Below, in pieces: positions 50,281 through 58,755 of a stretch of DNA of 64,000 bases; position 1 is the first letter of the stretch; each line of letters begins with the position of its first letter. Made by a program: the position numbers and the translations under genes. Source of the stretch: Acidimicrobiales bacterium. GTDB taxonomy: Bacteria; Actinomycetota; Acidimicrobiia; Acidimicrobiales; Acidimicrobilacustridaceae. The notes under the pieces were generated by a model. The model saw only the letters and a list, made by a program, of their open reading frames with translations, searched no databases and had not been told where the DNA came from. The stretch spans positions 124,001 through 188,000 of the forward strand of contig JAGYKS010000024.1 in assembly GCA_018401565.1 (NCBI GenBank), in the 5' to 3' direction.

Positions 50281-50359
50281 CCTGCCAGCTACCTGAGCCA
50301 ACCGCTACCTGACCTGTCGGCGATCTGGGCCAACCGCTACCGGGGCCAACCGGCCGGGT

Positions 50360-50842
50360 TCAGCTGTCGGCGAGGGTGTCTTCGATGGCCTGCGACAACG
50401 TGTTCCACGACAGCGTGGCGCACTTGATGCGCACCGGGAACTTCACCACGCCGCGCAGGGCCTCAAGGTCGCCCAGTTCGATTTCTTCCAGTTCGCTCTC
50501 GGCTTCGGAGTCCGCATCGGCACCCTCGAGGCTGGACTCGTGAATCGACATCATGTCCTTGAAGGCGCGGGTCAGTCGGGCGACCTCTTCGATGCTGAGG
50601 CCCTTGACGGCCGACGACATCATCGACGCCGACGACTGGCTGATCGAGCAGCCCTGACCGGCAATGCGCACGTCGGTCACCTTGCCGTCGGTCAGTTCGA
50701 GGAACACCACCACCTCGTCGCCACACAGCGGGTTGAACCCCTCGGTTCGGTGGGCGGGAGGCACCGGAAGCTCTCCGCGGTTACGCGGATTGCGGTAGTG
50801 GTCGAGGATGATCTCGCGATAGAGGTCTTCAAGGCCGGGCAT
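50360..50842 (-). CDS. sufU: SufU Fe-S cluster assembly/zinc-dependent sulfurtransferase
   Basis: Accepts sulfur from SufS for Fe-S cluster assembly in Gram-positive bacteria. 160 residues. Seen: DLYREIILDHYRNPRNRGEL, NPLCGDEV (first Cys), GQGCSISQSSASMM (second) and KFPVRIKCATLSWNTL (third), plus Asp, the zinc-ligand set. Between the second and third Cys the usual SufU insertion carries an extra run of acidic residues (GADADSEAESELEEIE). sufS lies upstream on the same strand with a 123-base gap. suf BCD is not in the window. Confidence 0.94.
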   Translation of the reverse strand: MPGLEDLYREIILDHYRNPRNRGELPVPPAHRTEGFNPLCGDEVVVFLELTDGKVTDVRIAGQGCSISQSSASMMSSAVKGLSIEEVARLTRAFKDMMSIHESSLEGADADSEAESELEEIELGDLEALRGVVKFPVRIKCATLSWNTLSQAIEDTLADS

Positions 50843-50965
50843 GGGTCAGTCCTAGCACGTCGTTGGGATTGGACGGAAAGGTCGTTGCTGTGGCCTCGGA
50901 GGCGACGATGGTCAACGCTGGGACTGTTGGGGCCGAGGCCGGGTTCATCGCCGGGGAGACGCAAC

Positions 50966-52207
50966 TCACAGGGTGAAGAACTCCACGGTGGCTGCCAGGG
51001 CGTCGGCAAGGGCGTCAACGTCGGACCGGTCGTTGTAGACGTACAGGCTGGCCCGGGCGGTGGCACCCACACCCAGTTCACGCATCAGCGGCTTGGCGCA
51101 GTGGTGCCCGGCACGCACGCACACCCCGTGCTGGTCGAGAACCTGGGAGATGTCGTGGGGGTGGACCTCGTCGAGGGCCAGCGACAGCACACCGCCGCGG
51201 GCCGACAGATCGCTCGGGCCGTGGATGGTGAGGGTGTCGCCGAATCGGGCGGTGAGGGTGTCCAGGGCGTAGGCGGTGAGGTCCACCTCGTGGGCCCGCA
51301 CCCGGTCCATGCCCAGGGTCTCGAGGTACTCGATACCGGCGGCCAGCCCCACCGCCTCGGCGATCGGGGGTGTTCCGGCCTCGAACTTCCACGGCAACTC
51401 GTTCACCGTCCAGCCGTCCTTGCGGACGTCCCGGATCATCTCGCCACCACCCAGAAATGCCGGCATGGCGTCGAGGATTTCGCTGCGGGCCCACAGCACA
51501 CCGATGCCAGTGGGTCCCAGGACCTTGTGTCCGGTGAAGCCAAGAAAGTCGCAATCCATGGCCACCACATCGGTGGGCAGGTGGGGCACCCACTGGGCGG
51601 CGTCCACCATGCACAGGGCGCCGGCGCTGTGGGCGGCATCAGCGATGGTTCGCACGTCGGTGATGGACCCCAGCACGTTGGACATGGCCGTCACCGACAC
51701 CAGCTTCGCCCCGTCGACGAGCTGATCCAGGTTGGACAGGTCCAGCTGGTAATCATCGGTGAGGCCGATCCACCGCAGTTCGATACCCACCGATTCCGCC
51801 AGCATCAGCCACGGCACGATGTTGGCGTGATGCTCCATGTCGCTGAGCACCACCACGTCACCGGCGCCGAGGTTGGCGGCGCCCCACGTGCGAGCCACAA
51901 GGTTCATGGCCTCGGTCACGTTTTTGGTGAAGATCACTTCCCGCTCGTGGGGGGCACCGATGAACCGGGCCACGGTGCGCCGTGCGCCCTCGTAGCGATC
52001 GGTGGCTTCGACCCCGAGCCGGTACACACCACGATGCACGTTGGCGTAGCTGGTGCAGTAGAGGTCATCCATGGCGTCAAGCACCGACTGGGGCTTTTGT
52101 GCCGACGACGCCGAATCCAGGTACACCAGCGGGCTCCCGTCGGGCCGGAGGTCGCCAAGGAGGGGAAAGTCCTTCTTTACGACGGTGCCGTCAAGCGGGT
52201 GGTCCAT
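50966..52207 (-). CDS. sufS: Cysteine desulfurase SufS
   Basis: PLP enzyme that takes sulfur from cysteine and passes it to SufU. 413 residues. Seen: LVYLDSASSAQKPQSVLDAM, NVHRGVYRLGVEATDRYEGAR, FTKNVTEAMNLVA, SDMEHHANIVPW, VDAAQWVPHLPTDV, FTGHKVLGPTGIGVLW (PLP Lys) and the RAGHHCAKPLMRELG loop (catalytic Cys). Length and motifs are those of class II (SufS-type) desulfurases. ATG 52207. Confidence 0.95.
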   Translation of the reverse strand: MDHPLDGTVVKKDFPLLGDLRPDGSPLVYLDSASSAQKPQSVLDAMDDLYCTSYANVHRGVYRLGVEATDRYEGARRTVARFIGAPHEREVIFTKNVTEAMNLVARTWGAANLGAGDVVVLSDMEHHANIVPWLMLAESVGIELRWIGLTDDYQLDLSNLDQLVDGAKLVSVTAMSNVLGSITDVRTIADAAHSAGALCMVDAAQWVPHLPTDVVAMDCDFLGFTGHKVLGPTGIGVLWARSEILDAMPAFLGGGEMIRDVRKDGWTVNELPWKFEAGTPPIAEAVGLAAGIEYLETLGMDRVRAHEVDLTAYALDTLTARFGDTLTIHGPSDLSARGGVLSLALDEVHPHDISQVLDQHGVCVRAGHHCAKPLMRELGVGATARASLYVYNDRSDVDALADALAATVEFFTL

Positions 52208-52288
52208 GTCTAGAAGTCTACGGGCACCTTGTGGGTAGTGGAAATGTCTGGGTCGAATTTCTGAGGCGCTGGCCGGTAGGGTCTGCAC

Positions 52289-52792
52289 GTGGGCCTCAAA
52301 AAAGACGTGGTGACAGCTGTGGCCGCCTTCGCCGTCATGGAACCAGTGGCCTACGCCACCCACCGCTGGGTCATGCACGGTGCAGGATGGGGCTGGCACG
52401 CCAGTCACCACGCGTCGAAGTCCGGCACCTTCGAACGCAACGACCTGTATCCGGTCACGTTTGCGTCGGCCACCATTGTGGCCACTGCAGTGGCCAGCCG
52501 TCTGCGGTGGCGCCCGGTGCTGGCAGTGGCCGCCGGGGTCACGGCCTACGGCGCTGCCTACAGCGTGGTGCACGAGATCTATGCCCATCGCCGGGCGCCG
52601 TCGTTGCGCCGGCCGGCGGCACCGCTGGAGCAGCTGGGCAGCCGACACATGCGTCACCACCGGCGCGGTGGTGAGCCCTATGGAATGTTGGCCCCGCTGG
52701 TGGTCGACGTCGTGCAGTCGTCGCCTCGCGACGTGTCCACCCGCTCCCAAACGCCAGCACCCACACCCCAGCACCTGGTCGCCAGCACCTGA
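52289..52792 (+). CDS. crtZ: Beta-carotene 3-hydroxylase CrtZ-like
   Basis: Membrane di-iron hydroxylase of carotenoid rings, 167 residues. All four His clusters are present: HRWVMH, HASHH, HEIYAH and HMRHH. GAGWGWHASHHASKSGTFERNDLYPV and VTAYGAAYSVVHEIYAHRRAP correspond in order and spacing to proteobacterial CrtZ. About four hydrophobic segments are seen. GTG start. No other carotenoid gene (crtB, crtI, crtY) is in the window. The last dozen codons enter a 14-bp tandem repeat. It is divergent from sufS. Confidence 0.87.
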   Translation: MGLKKDVVTAVAAFAVMEPVAYATHRWVMHGAGWGWHASHHASKSGTFERNDLYPVTFASATIVATAVASRLRWRPVLAVAAGVTAYGAAYSVVHEIYAHRRAPSLRRPAAPLEQLGSRHMRHHRRGGEPYGMLAPLVVDVVQSSPRDVSTRSQTPAPTPQHLVAST

Positions 52793-52823
52793 TCGCCAGC
52801 ACCTGATTGCCAGCACCTGACTG
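52768..52823. repeat. 14-bp tandem repeat over the crtZ stop codon
   Basis: Four units of CCAGCACCTG(G/A)T(C/T)G-type sequence, 52768-52781, 52782-52795, 52796-52809, 52810-52823. The second unit contains the TGA stop of crtZ. It ends 12 bases before the convergent MBL gene stop. Confidence 0.85.
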
Positions 52824-52834
52824 CAGGCTTCTGG

Positions 52835-53458
52835 CTACCAGCCCCGGTCAACCCACTCGGCGAGATGGGGGCGCTCGGCGCCCACGGTGGTGTCGTCACC
52901 ATGGCCAGGCAACACCAGCGTCTGGGCATCAAGGGTGAACAGGCGGGTGTCGATCGACGAGATGATGGTGTCGAAGTCGCCGCCGGGGAACGTGGTGTTG
53001 CCCGGACCGCCAGGAAACAGCGTGTCACCGCTGAACAGCACCGGGGCGTGATCGAGGCGAAAGCACATCGAGCCGGGGGTGTGACCCGGAGTTGCCAGGG
53101 CGTGCAGGCGCAGCCGACCAACCTCAATGACCGACTCGTCTTCGATCACGTAGTCGTAGCTTTCGAGCATGTCGGCGTCGGCGGCAGTGACGCCCACCTC
53201 GTAGCCGGCGTCACGCACGGCGGGAACGGCCTGAATGTGGTCCCAGTGGCCGTGGGTCTCGATCACGGTGCGCACCCCAAGCCTCTGGCACATCTCCAGC
53301 AGAAGATCATGTTCGTTGGCAGCGTCAATGAGCACCGCATCGCCCGTCTGGCGGCATCGCACCACGAACACGTTGTTGTCGACTGGCCCCACCACCACCT
53401 TGTGGATCTCGCAGATGCTGTCGCTGTGGTGCAGGGTGCCGGGGGTTGGGGACTCCAT
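52835..53458 (-). CDS. Metallo-beta-lactamase-fold hydrolase, glyoxalase II-like
   Basis: 207 residues. Seen: NVFVVRCRQTGDAVLIDAANEHD, VIETHGHWDHIQAVPAVRDA (THxHxDH metal motif), ATPGHTPGSMCFRL, VLFSGDTLFPGGPGNT with the bridging Asp, and VLPGHGDDTTVGAERPHLAEW with the last His. It resembles hydroxyacylglutathione hydrolases, which in thiol-different Actinobacteria act on other thioesters. Substrate unknown. ATG 53458. The frame is open to 53512. Confidence 0.88.
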   Translation of the reverse strand: MESPTPGTLHHSDSICEIHKVVVGPVDNNVFVVRCRQTGDAVLIDAANEHDLLLEMCQRLGVRTVIETHGHWDHIQAVPAVRDAGYEVGVTAADADMLESYDYVIEDESVIEVGRLRLHALATPGHTPGSMCFRLDHAPVLFSGDTLFPGGPGNTTFPGGDFDTIISSIDTRLFTLDAQTLVLPGHGDDTTVGAERPHLAEWVDRGW

Positions 53459-53571
53459 GTGTTCAAGGGTAGGTCCTCCGGGTGGCCCTTGACCGGCTGG
53501 TCTAGTAGACAAGCGGGTCTAGTACTCGCAGCGGGTTGAACCGCTCACCCGATCAACAGGGGGCCAGCACC

Positions 53572-54687
53572 GTGAACTTCGCCTTCAGTGACGAGCAGGA
53601 AGAACTGCGCAACATCGTCCGTCAGTTCCTCGAGGCCAAGTCGCCCGAGTCGGCCGTTCGTGAGCAAATGGAGACCGAGGCCGGCTACGACACCGAGGTG
53701 TGGGGTCAGATGGCCGAGCAGCTGGGCCTGCAGAGCCTCACCATCCCCGAACAGTACGGAGGCCAGGGGTACGGCTACGTGGAACTGACCGTGGTGCTGG
53801 AAGAAATGGGTCGCAGCCTGGTCTGTGCCCCCTTCTTCTCCACGGTGGTTCTGGCCACCAACACCCTGCTTCAGGCTGGTGACGAGGCCGCCTGTGCCGC
53901 CTACCTCCCCGGCATCGCCTCGGGCGAGACCATCGCCACGTTGGCCGTCACCGAGGCCAACGGCCGCTGGGACGAGTCGGGCATCGAGGCCACGGCCACC
54001 GCCTCCGGCGACGGCTGGACCATCGACGGCGCCAAGATGTTCGTGCTCGACGGCCACACCGCTTCGCTGATCGTGGTGGCGGCCCGCACCGCTGCCGGTG
54101 TGAGCCTGTTCGCCGTTGACGGCGACGCCTCCGGGCTGACCCGTACCGCTCTGTCCACCATGGACCAGACCCGCAAGCAGGCCAAGCTGGAGTTCGCCGG
54201 CACCCCGGCCACCCTGATCGGCACCGATGGTGGCGGTTGGGACGTGCTCAGCCGGGTCCTGGACCTGGCCGCTGTGGCTCTGGCCGCCGAGCAGGTTGGT
54301 GGAGCACAGGCCTGTTTGGACATGGCGGTGGAGTACGCCAAGGTGCGCGTCCAGTTCGGGCGGCCCATCGGCTCGTTCCAGGCCATCAAGCACAAGTGTG
54401 CCGACATGCTGCTGGAGGTTGAGTCGGCCAAGTCGGCGGCCTACTACGCCGGTTGGTGCGCCTCGGAGATGAACGACGAGCTGCCGGCGGTGGCCAGCCT
54501 GGCCAAGGCCTACTGCTCGGAGGCGTACTTCCACGCCGCTGCCGAGAACATCCAGATCCACGGTGGCATCGGCTTCACCTGGGAGCACCCCGCCCACCTG
54601 TACTTCAAGCGGGCAAAGTCCTCCGAGCTGCTGTTTGGCGATCCCACCTACCACCGGGAGCTGTTGGCTCAGCGCATCGGCATCTGA
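53572..54687 (+). CDS. Acyl-CoA dehydrogenase
   Basis: 371 residues. Seen: NFAFSDEQEELRNIVRQFLEAKSPESAVREQ, IPEQYGGQGYGYVELTVVLEEMGRSLVCAPF, AVTEANGRWDESGIEATATASGDGWTIDGAKMFV, AVEYAKVRVQFGRPIGSFQAIKHKCADM, and ENIQIHGGIGFTWEHPAHLYFKRAKSSELLFGD. This is the short actinobacterial form common in steroid and alkanoate catabolic clusters. GTG 53572. Electron acceptor and partner subunit are not adjacent. It is divergent from the glyoxalase II-like gene. Confidence 0.9.
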   Translation: MNFAFSDEQEELRNIVRQFLEAKSPESAVREQMETEAGYDTEVWGQMAEQLGLQSLTIPEQYGGQGYGYVELTVVLEEMGRSLVCAPFFSTVVLATNTLLQAGDEAACAAYLPGIASGETIATLAVTEANGRWDESGIEATATASGDGWTIDGAKMFVLDGHTASLIVVAARTAAGVSLFAVDGDASGLTRTALSTMDQTRKQAKLEFAGTPATLIGTDGGGWDVLSRVLDLAAVALAAEQVGGAQACLDMAVEYAKVRVQFGRPIGSFQAIKHKCADMLLEVESAKSAAYYAGWCASEMNDELPAVASLAKAYCSEAYFHAAAENIQIHGGIGFTWEHPAHLYFKRAKSSELLFGDPTYHRELLAQRIGI

Positions 54688-54728
54688 TCGTGCTCCCCGG
54701 TGCGACAGCGGCACCGTAGGCTGACGTC

Positions 54729-55166
54729 ATGACCTGGGTGTTCGTGGTGCTCATCGCCGTGGCGGTGGTGGTTGTCGGGCTGGTCGTGGTGGGTCGCATC
54801 ACAAGCCAGCTTTCGGCCGAACCGTCAACGTCGTACGTGGATCTCGACGACGCCGTGGTGTGGGTGGGGGATCATCTGTCGCCCGCCACCACTGCCGAGA
54901 TCAGTTACGACGACGTCCGCTGCGTGCTGGGCTGGTACCTCGATTATCTGGCGGGTCAGGGCATCGCCCGATCCGACGAGTTCGATCCCGCACCCACCGG
55001 GCCTTTGATGGCCGACGAGGACGACGCCCTCGCATGGGTGCTCGGTCAGATGTCGGCCGCCGGCGACAACGCTCCAGTGCTCACCGACGCTCAGGTGGCC
55101 GAGATCTGTGACGTGCAGCGCTCGTACCTGGTCGGCATCGGTGCAGTGCGTAGCATCGACTCGTGA
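54729..55166 (+). CDS. Membrane-anchored conserved hypothetical protein
   Basis: 145 residues. One N-terminal membrane helix (about 3-24, VFVVLIAVAVVVVGLVVVG) precedes an acidic soluble domain with YVDLDDAVVWVGDHLSPATTAEISYDDVRCVLGWYLDYL and DAQVAEICDVQRSYLVGIGAV. It looks like a small cytoplasmic-facing adaptor. No family recognised. It is followed by a 16-bp tandem repeat. Confidence 0.65.
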   Translation: MTWVFVVLIAVAVVVVGLVVVGRITSQLSAEPSTSYVDLDDAVVWVGDHLSPATTAEISYDDVRCVLGWYLDYLAGQGIARSDEFDPAPTGPLMADEDDALAWVLGQMSAAGDNAPVLTDAQVAEICDVQRSYLVGIGAVRSIDS

Positions 55167-55184
55167 CAGGCGATCAGGCCGCAC

Positions 55185-55248
55185 CGTCATCCGAACACAG
55201 CGTTATCCGAACGCAACGTCATCCGAACACAGCGTCATCCAAACACAG
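55185..55248. repeat. 16-bp tandem repeat, four copies
   Basis: Units 55185-55200, 55201-55216, 55217-55232 and 55233-55248 each read CGTCATCCGAACACAG with at most four changes (first and third are identical). They begin 18 bases after the previous gene ends. Confidence 0.9.
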
Positions 55249-55328
55249 CAGGCTTACGAACTGAACACCGTCCACATCGCCGTTCGCCAAGCGAAGCCGG
55301 CGATCTGACCCAACCGGGGATCACCACC

Positions 55329-55565
55329 ATGCACCGACCGGGCAAGTTCGAACACAACCGATGGTTGGGCGACAAACGCAGTCAGGTCGTGTACGACCTC
55401 GACAACCTGCCTGACGACGATGCCGGGATCATTGACGAGCTCATGACCGCCGAGGCGTTTGCGTGCTTCGGGCCCGACTCGCTGGCCGAGGCCCGCAACC
55501 GGGGGTACAAGGCATTTCGCGGCAACGGCAGCGGGGTGGCCGACGTGGACACCTCGGCGGCCTGA
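55329..55565 (+). CDS. Small conserved hypothetical protein
   Basis: 78 residues: KFEHNRWLGDKRSQVVYDLDNLPDDDAGIIDELMTAEAFACFGPDSLAEARNRGYKAFRG. It is soluble and acidic in the middle, with no known motif. It resembles a family of short actinobacterial proteins. It lies 13 bases before an alpha/beta-hydrolase gene with which it is likely co-transcribed. Confidence 0.6.
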   Translation: MHRPGKFEHNRWLGDKRSQVVYDLDNLPDDDAGIIDELMTAEAFACFGPDSLAEARNRGYKAFRGNGSGVADVDTSAA

Positions 55566-55578
55566 CGGCGACGCCGTC

Positions 55579-56362
55579 GTGGACGTTCGCCTCACGTCGG
55601 GGTCGGTGACCCTCGATGCCCACGTGGCGCGTCCACGTCTGGCACCCGGGGTGGCCATGCCCGGGGTGGTCATCTCCCACGGCTTTCCCACCGGCCCAGG
55701 CAGTGGCTCTGACCCCGGTGCCACCCACGCCGAACTCGCCGACCGCATCGCCACCGAGATGGGTTGGTGCGCCATGTCGTACTCGGCTCGCGGCTGTGGA
55801 GCGTCTGAGGGGGACTTCTCGCTGTCGGGTTGGCTCACCGACCAGGGTCGCCGCCGCCGCCTACATGCGCGACCTCGACGATGTGTGGGGGGTGTGGCTG
55901 GTGGGATTCGGCACTGGGGGAGCGCTCGCCGTCGACGCCGCCGCCGATCAGGACTGGGTGCGAGGTGTGGCGGCGCTGGCCGCACCGGCAGACTTCAACG
56001 ACTGGGCTGGCCATCCCCGTCGCCTGCTGCAACACGCCCGGGACCAGGGCATCATCCGTCGGCGTGACTTCCCCCCGGCCGTGGACCGTTGGGCCCAGGG
56101 CCTGCGCCAACTGGCCGCCGTCGACGCCGTGGGCCGGATGGCCGATCGTTCCCTGCTGGTGGTGCACGGTGCCGACGATGACCTCGTCCCGGTGTTCGAC
56201 GCCCGGGTGCTGGCCGACGCCCACGGGTCCGCCGACCTGCGCATCATCGACGGGGCCGGTCATCAGCTGCGCCATGACCCTCGGGCGGTGGCCACGTTGC
56301 TGGGATGGTTGGACCGGCAACGCAACGAGACCCACACCGCCGCACCGGGCGTTGGCGGGTAG
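55579..56362 (+). CDS. Alpha/beta hydrolase fold protein (one frame break; nucleophile unclear)
   Basis: About 261 residues. Seen: GVVISHGFPTGPGSGSDPGATHAELADRI, SYSARGCGASEGDFSLSGWLTDQ, VWLVGFGTGGALAVDAA, ALAAPADFNDWAGHPRRLLQ, LLVVHGADDDLVPV (acid) and DGAGHQLRHDPRAV (His). The strand-turn expected to hold the Ser nucleophile reads GFGTGG, without Ser. The frame breaks at about 55845 in the CGCCGCCG run. GTG 55579. It overlaps the end of the convergent channel gene. Function unknown. Confidence 0.75.
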
Positions 56363-58124
56363 TCGACACGGGCTGCATCCAACGGGCCTGATAACGGCCC
56401 GACACGGGCCCGCCGGCGTTTGCCGGAGCCTTCCGTCAGGCGACGGGCGGCATGCTCGGCCTCGTGACCACCCAGGAGCAGCAGCGAGCCACCCACGGGC
56501 AGCAGATGATCGGCACCCGGGTTGGCGGTGGTGGTGCCGTCAGCGTCAACCACGGCCACGACGCTGCATTGGGTGCGAGCCGGCAGGTCGGCGCTGGCCA
56601 GGCTGGTGACCTTCGAGAGTCGAGCGGCACCGGCATGGTGAACACCTCGGAGCCCTCGGCCAGCAACACCGTCTCGTTGCCGCGAAACTCCCGCCACACC
56701 GCATCGGCCCCCGCTGATGCGTACGACAACACCGAGTCGGCACCGGCGCGGTAGAGCGTCACCACGTTGCGATCCAGATTCGACCGGCACAGCAGTTCCA
56801 CGTCGGGTCGAAGCTTGCGGACATACAACGCCAGATACACGTTCATGTCGTCGTCATGGGTGGTGATGGCCACGGTGGTTGCCCGGTCGATGCCGGCGTG
56901 GCGCAGCACGGTGAGGTCGGCGGCGTCTCCGACCAGGAACTGCTCGTTGATGTCGTGCTCACGTTCGGGGTTGCGTTCAACCATGATGTGGGGCACTCCT
57001 GCCCGGGTGAGTTGCCCGGCCAGAGCCTTGCCCACCCGACCGGCCCCCAGAATCACCACATACGACGAGGGTGTGCCGCTGAGGTCGTCCGCCACGAAGG
57101 TCTGGTTGAACCGGTCGATGTGGTCGCTGGTTCCGGCCAGCACCAGCGTGGCCGACGGATCGACCACCGTGGACGCCCCGGCTGGAGCAAAACCACCGCG
57201 CATCCATGATCCCAGCACGGTGGCCCCGGTGCGGGCCCTCACCGCAGCCTCGCCCAGCGATCGTCCCGCCAGCGGCGACCGGGCTGCGCCCACCTCGGCG
57301 ATCAGCAGGTCGTCGCGCCGGCCCACCACGTGGGCGGTGCCCTCGGGTGACAGCACCCGTTGGGCCATGGCCTCGCCCAGCATGGGTCCCAACTCGAGCA
57401 CCCTGGACGCCCCGGCCAACTCCAGCACGTCCACTGACGCCGGCGAATTGGCCGTGGCCACAACGGGAGCCGAGGTGACGCCGCGGGCCGTGAATGCGAT
57501 GTTGGCGTTGGCCGGGTCGCTCCCGGTGGTCACCACTACTGCGGCCTGGGCGGCCCGGGCGGCAGCGTAGGTGGCTGGGTCATCGAGCTCGCCGATCATG
57601 ACCTTGAATCCCAGCGAGCTGGCCTCGATGGCCTCGTTTGGCGACGACACCAGCACGGCGTAGGGCACCCCAGCTCGTTTGGCTCGGGCCACCAGGGCGT
57701 GCTCGATGGGTCCCAACCCCGTCAGGATCATGTGGTCGCTGAAGTCGGTGGGCAGATGCCGGGGCGTGGCCCGTTGGGCCCGGCGGTCCATCCACGGCAT
57801 GAACACGAACTGGATGAAGGTAAACGGCAACAGGACCAGGATCAGCGCCGAACCACTGAGCAGCACCACCACTGAAAACAGCTGGCCCACTCCCGAGGTG
57901 AACACCACGTCGCCGTACCCGAGGGTGCTCATGGTCACCACGGTCCAGTAGATCCCCGTTGCCCATGAGTAGTCCTGGCCTTCGTTGGCCATGAGGACGT
58001 GGAAGATGGACGAATACACCCCGATGAGCACAATGAACAGGACGAGCAGGAAGAAAAACGGACGCAGGTTGCGCTCGCGCAGTGGCCCCGACATCCAGCT
58101 CAGCATCAGTGCCGAAAACTTCAC
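56263..58124 (-). CDS. Potassium channel with tandem RCK (TrkA-N) domains (frame break near 3' end)
   Basis: About 620 residues. It has a membrane part with two helices (LRPFFFLLVLFIVLIGVYSSIF and QLFSVVVLLSGSALILVLLPF) flanking the selectivity filter TLGYGD, then two Rossmann RCK modules: SDHMILTGLGPIEHALVARAKRAGVPYAV and SSYVVILGAGRVGKALAGQLTRAGVPHIMVERNPE, the latter with NAD-type GxGxxG. The frame breaks at about 56625 (one A missing in SRKVTSLAS). The following TrkA-C-like segment with DADGTTTANPGADHLLPVGGSLLLLGG is in another frame, ending at 56263. If the break is real, the stop is 56436. It gates K+ flux by nucleotide or Ca2+ binding. Confidence 0.85.
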
Positions 58125-58167
58125 TGCGTCCCCCTGGGTGACACCCGGGCCAGCGGGTGTGGTCGGA

Positions 58168-58746
58168 TCAGTCGGCCTTGGACCGACCCTTGGCCTTCAT
58201 GGCCTTTTTCCACTCCCGCACCCGGGCCAACGACTCCGGTGAGTCGATGTCGGCCACTGATCGGGGCTGATCATCAGAAAACGGGGCGGTGGCCTGCTCC
58301 CAGCCTGCCGGTCGGACGCCCAGGCGCTTGGCCAGCATGGCGACAAAAATGCGTGACTTCTCGTCGCCGTAGCCGGGCATGGCCCGCACGCGGGTCATGA
58401 GTTCGTCGGCATCGTCAACGCCAGTCCAGATCGCAGCGGCGTCGCCGCCGTAGGTGTCGGTGATGTGTACGCACAGTTCGTGGGTGCGTCGACCCATGGA
58501 GGCCGGGAAGCGGTGCAGGGCGGGCTTGGTGGCAAACACGGCCACGAAGGCATCGGGATCCATGGCAGCAATGGCGGTGGCATCCAACCCGCCGAGGCGG
58601 TCACGCAGGGTGGCTGGTCCCTTGAACGCCCATTCCATGGGGATCTGCTGGTCCAGCAGCATGCCGATCACCAGGGCCAGGGGATCGGTGGACAACAGCT
58701 CGTCGGCTTCGTCGATGCCGGTGACGCGAATGGCTGGGGTGGTCAT
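58168..58746 (-). CDS. HhH-GPD family base-excision-repair-like protein
   Basis: 192 residues. Seen: LALVIGMLLDQQIPMEWAFKGPATLRDRLGGLDATAIAAMDPDAFVAVF, ALHRFPASMGRRTHELC, and MPGYGDEKSRIFVAMLAKRLG, which contains a degenerate helix-hairpin-helix plus GPD-type region of the TIGR03252 family. It lacks the Fe-S cysteines of EndoIII/MutY. It is probably DNA-binding; glycosylase activity is unproven. ATG 58746, next to aceE on the same strand. Confidence 0.85.
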   Translation of the reverse strand: MTTPAIRVTGIDEADELLSTDPLALVIGMLLDQQIPMEWAFKGPATLRDRLGGLDATAIAAMDPDAFVAVFATKPALHRFPASMGRRTHELCVHITDTYGGDAAAIWTGVDDADELMTRVRAMPGYGDEKSRIFVAMLAKRLGVRPAGWEQATAPFSDDQPRSVADIDSPESLARVREWKKAMKAKGRSKAD

Positions 58747-58755
58747 GGCCCGAGG

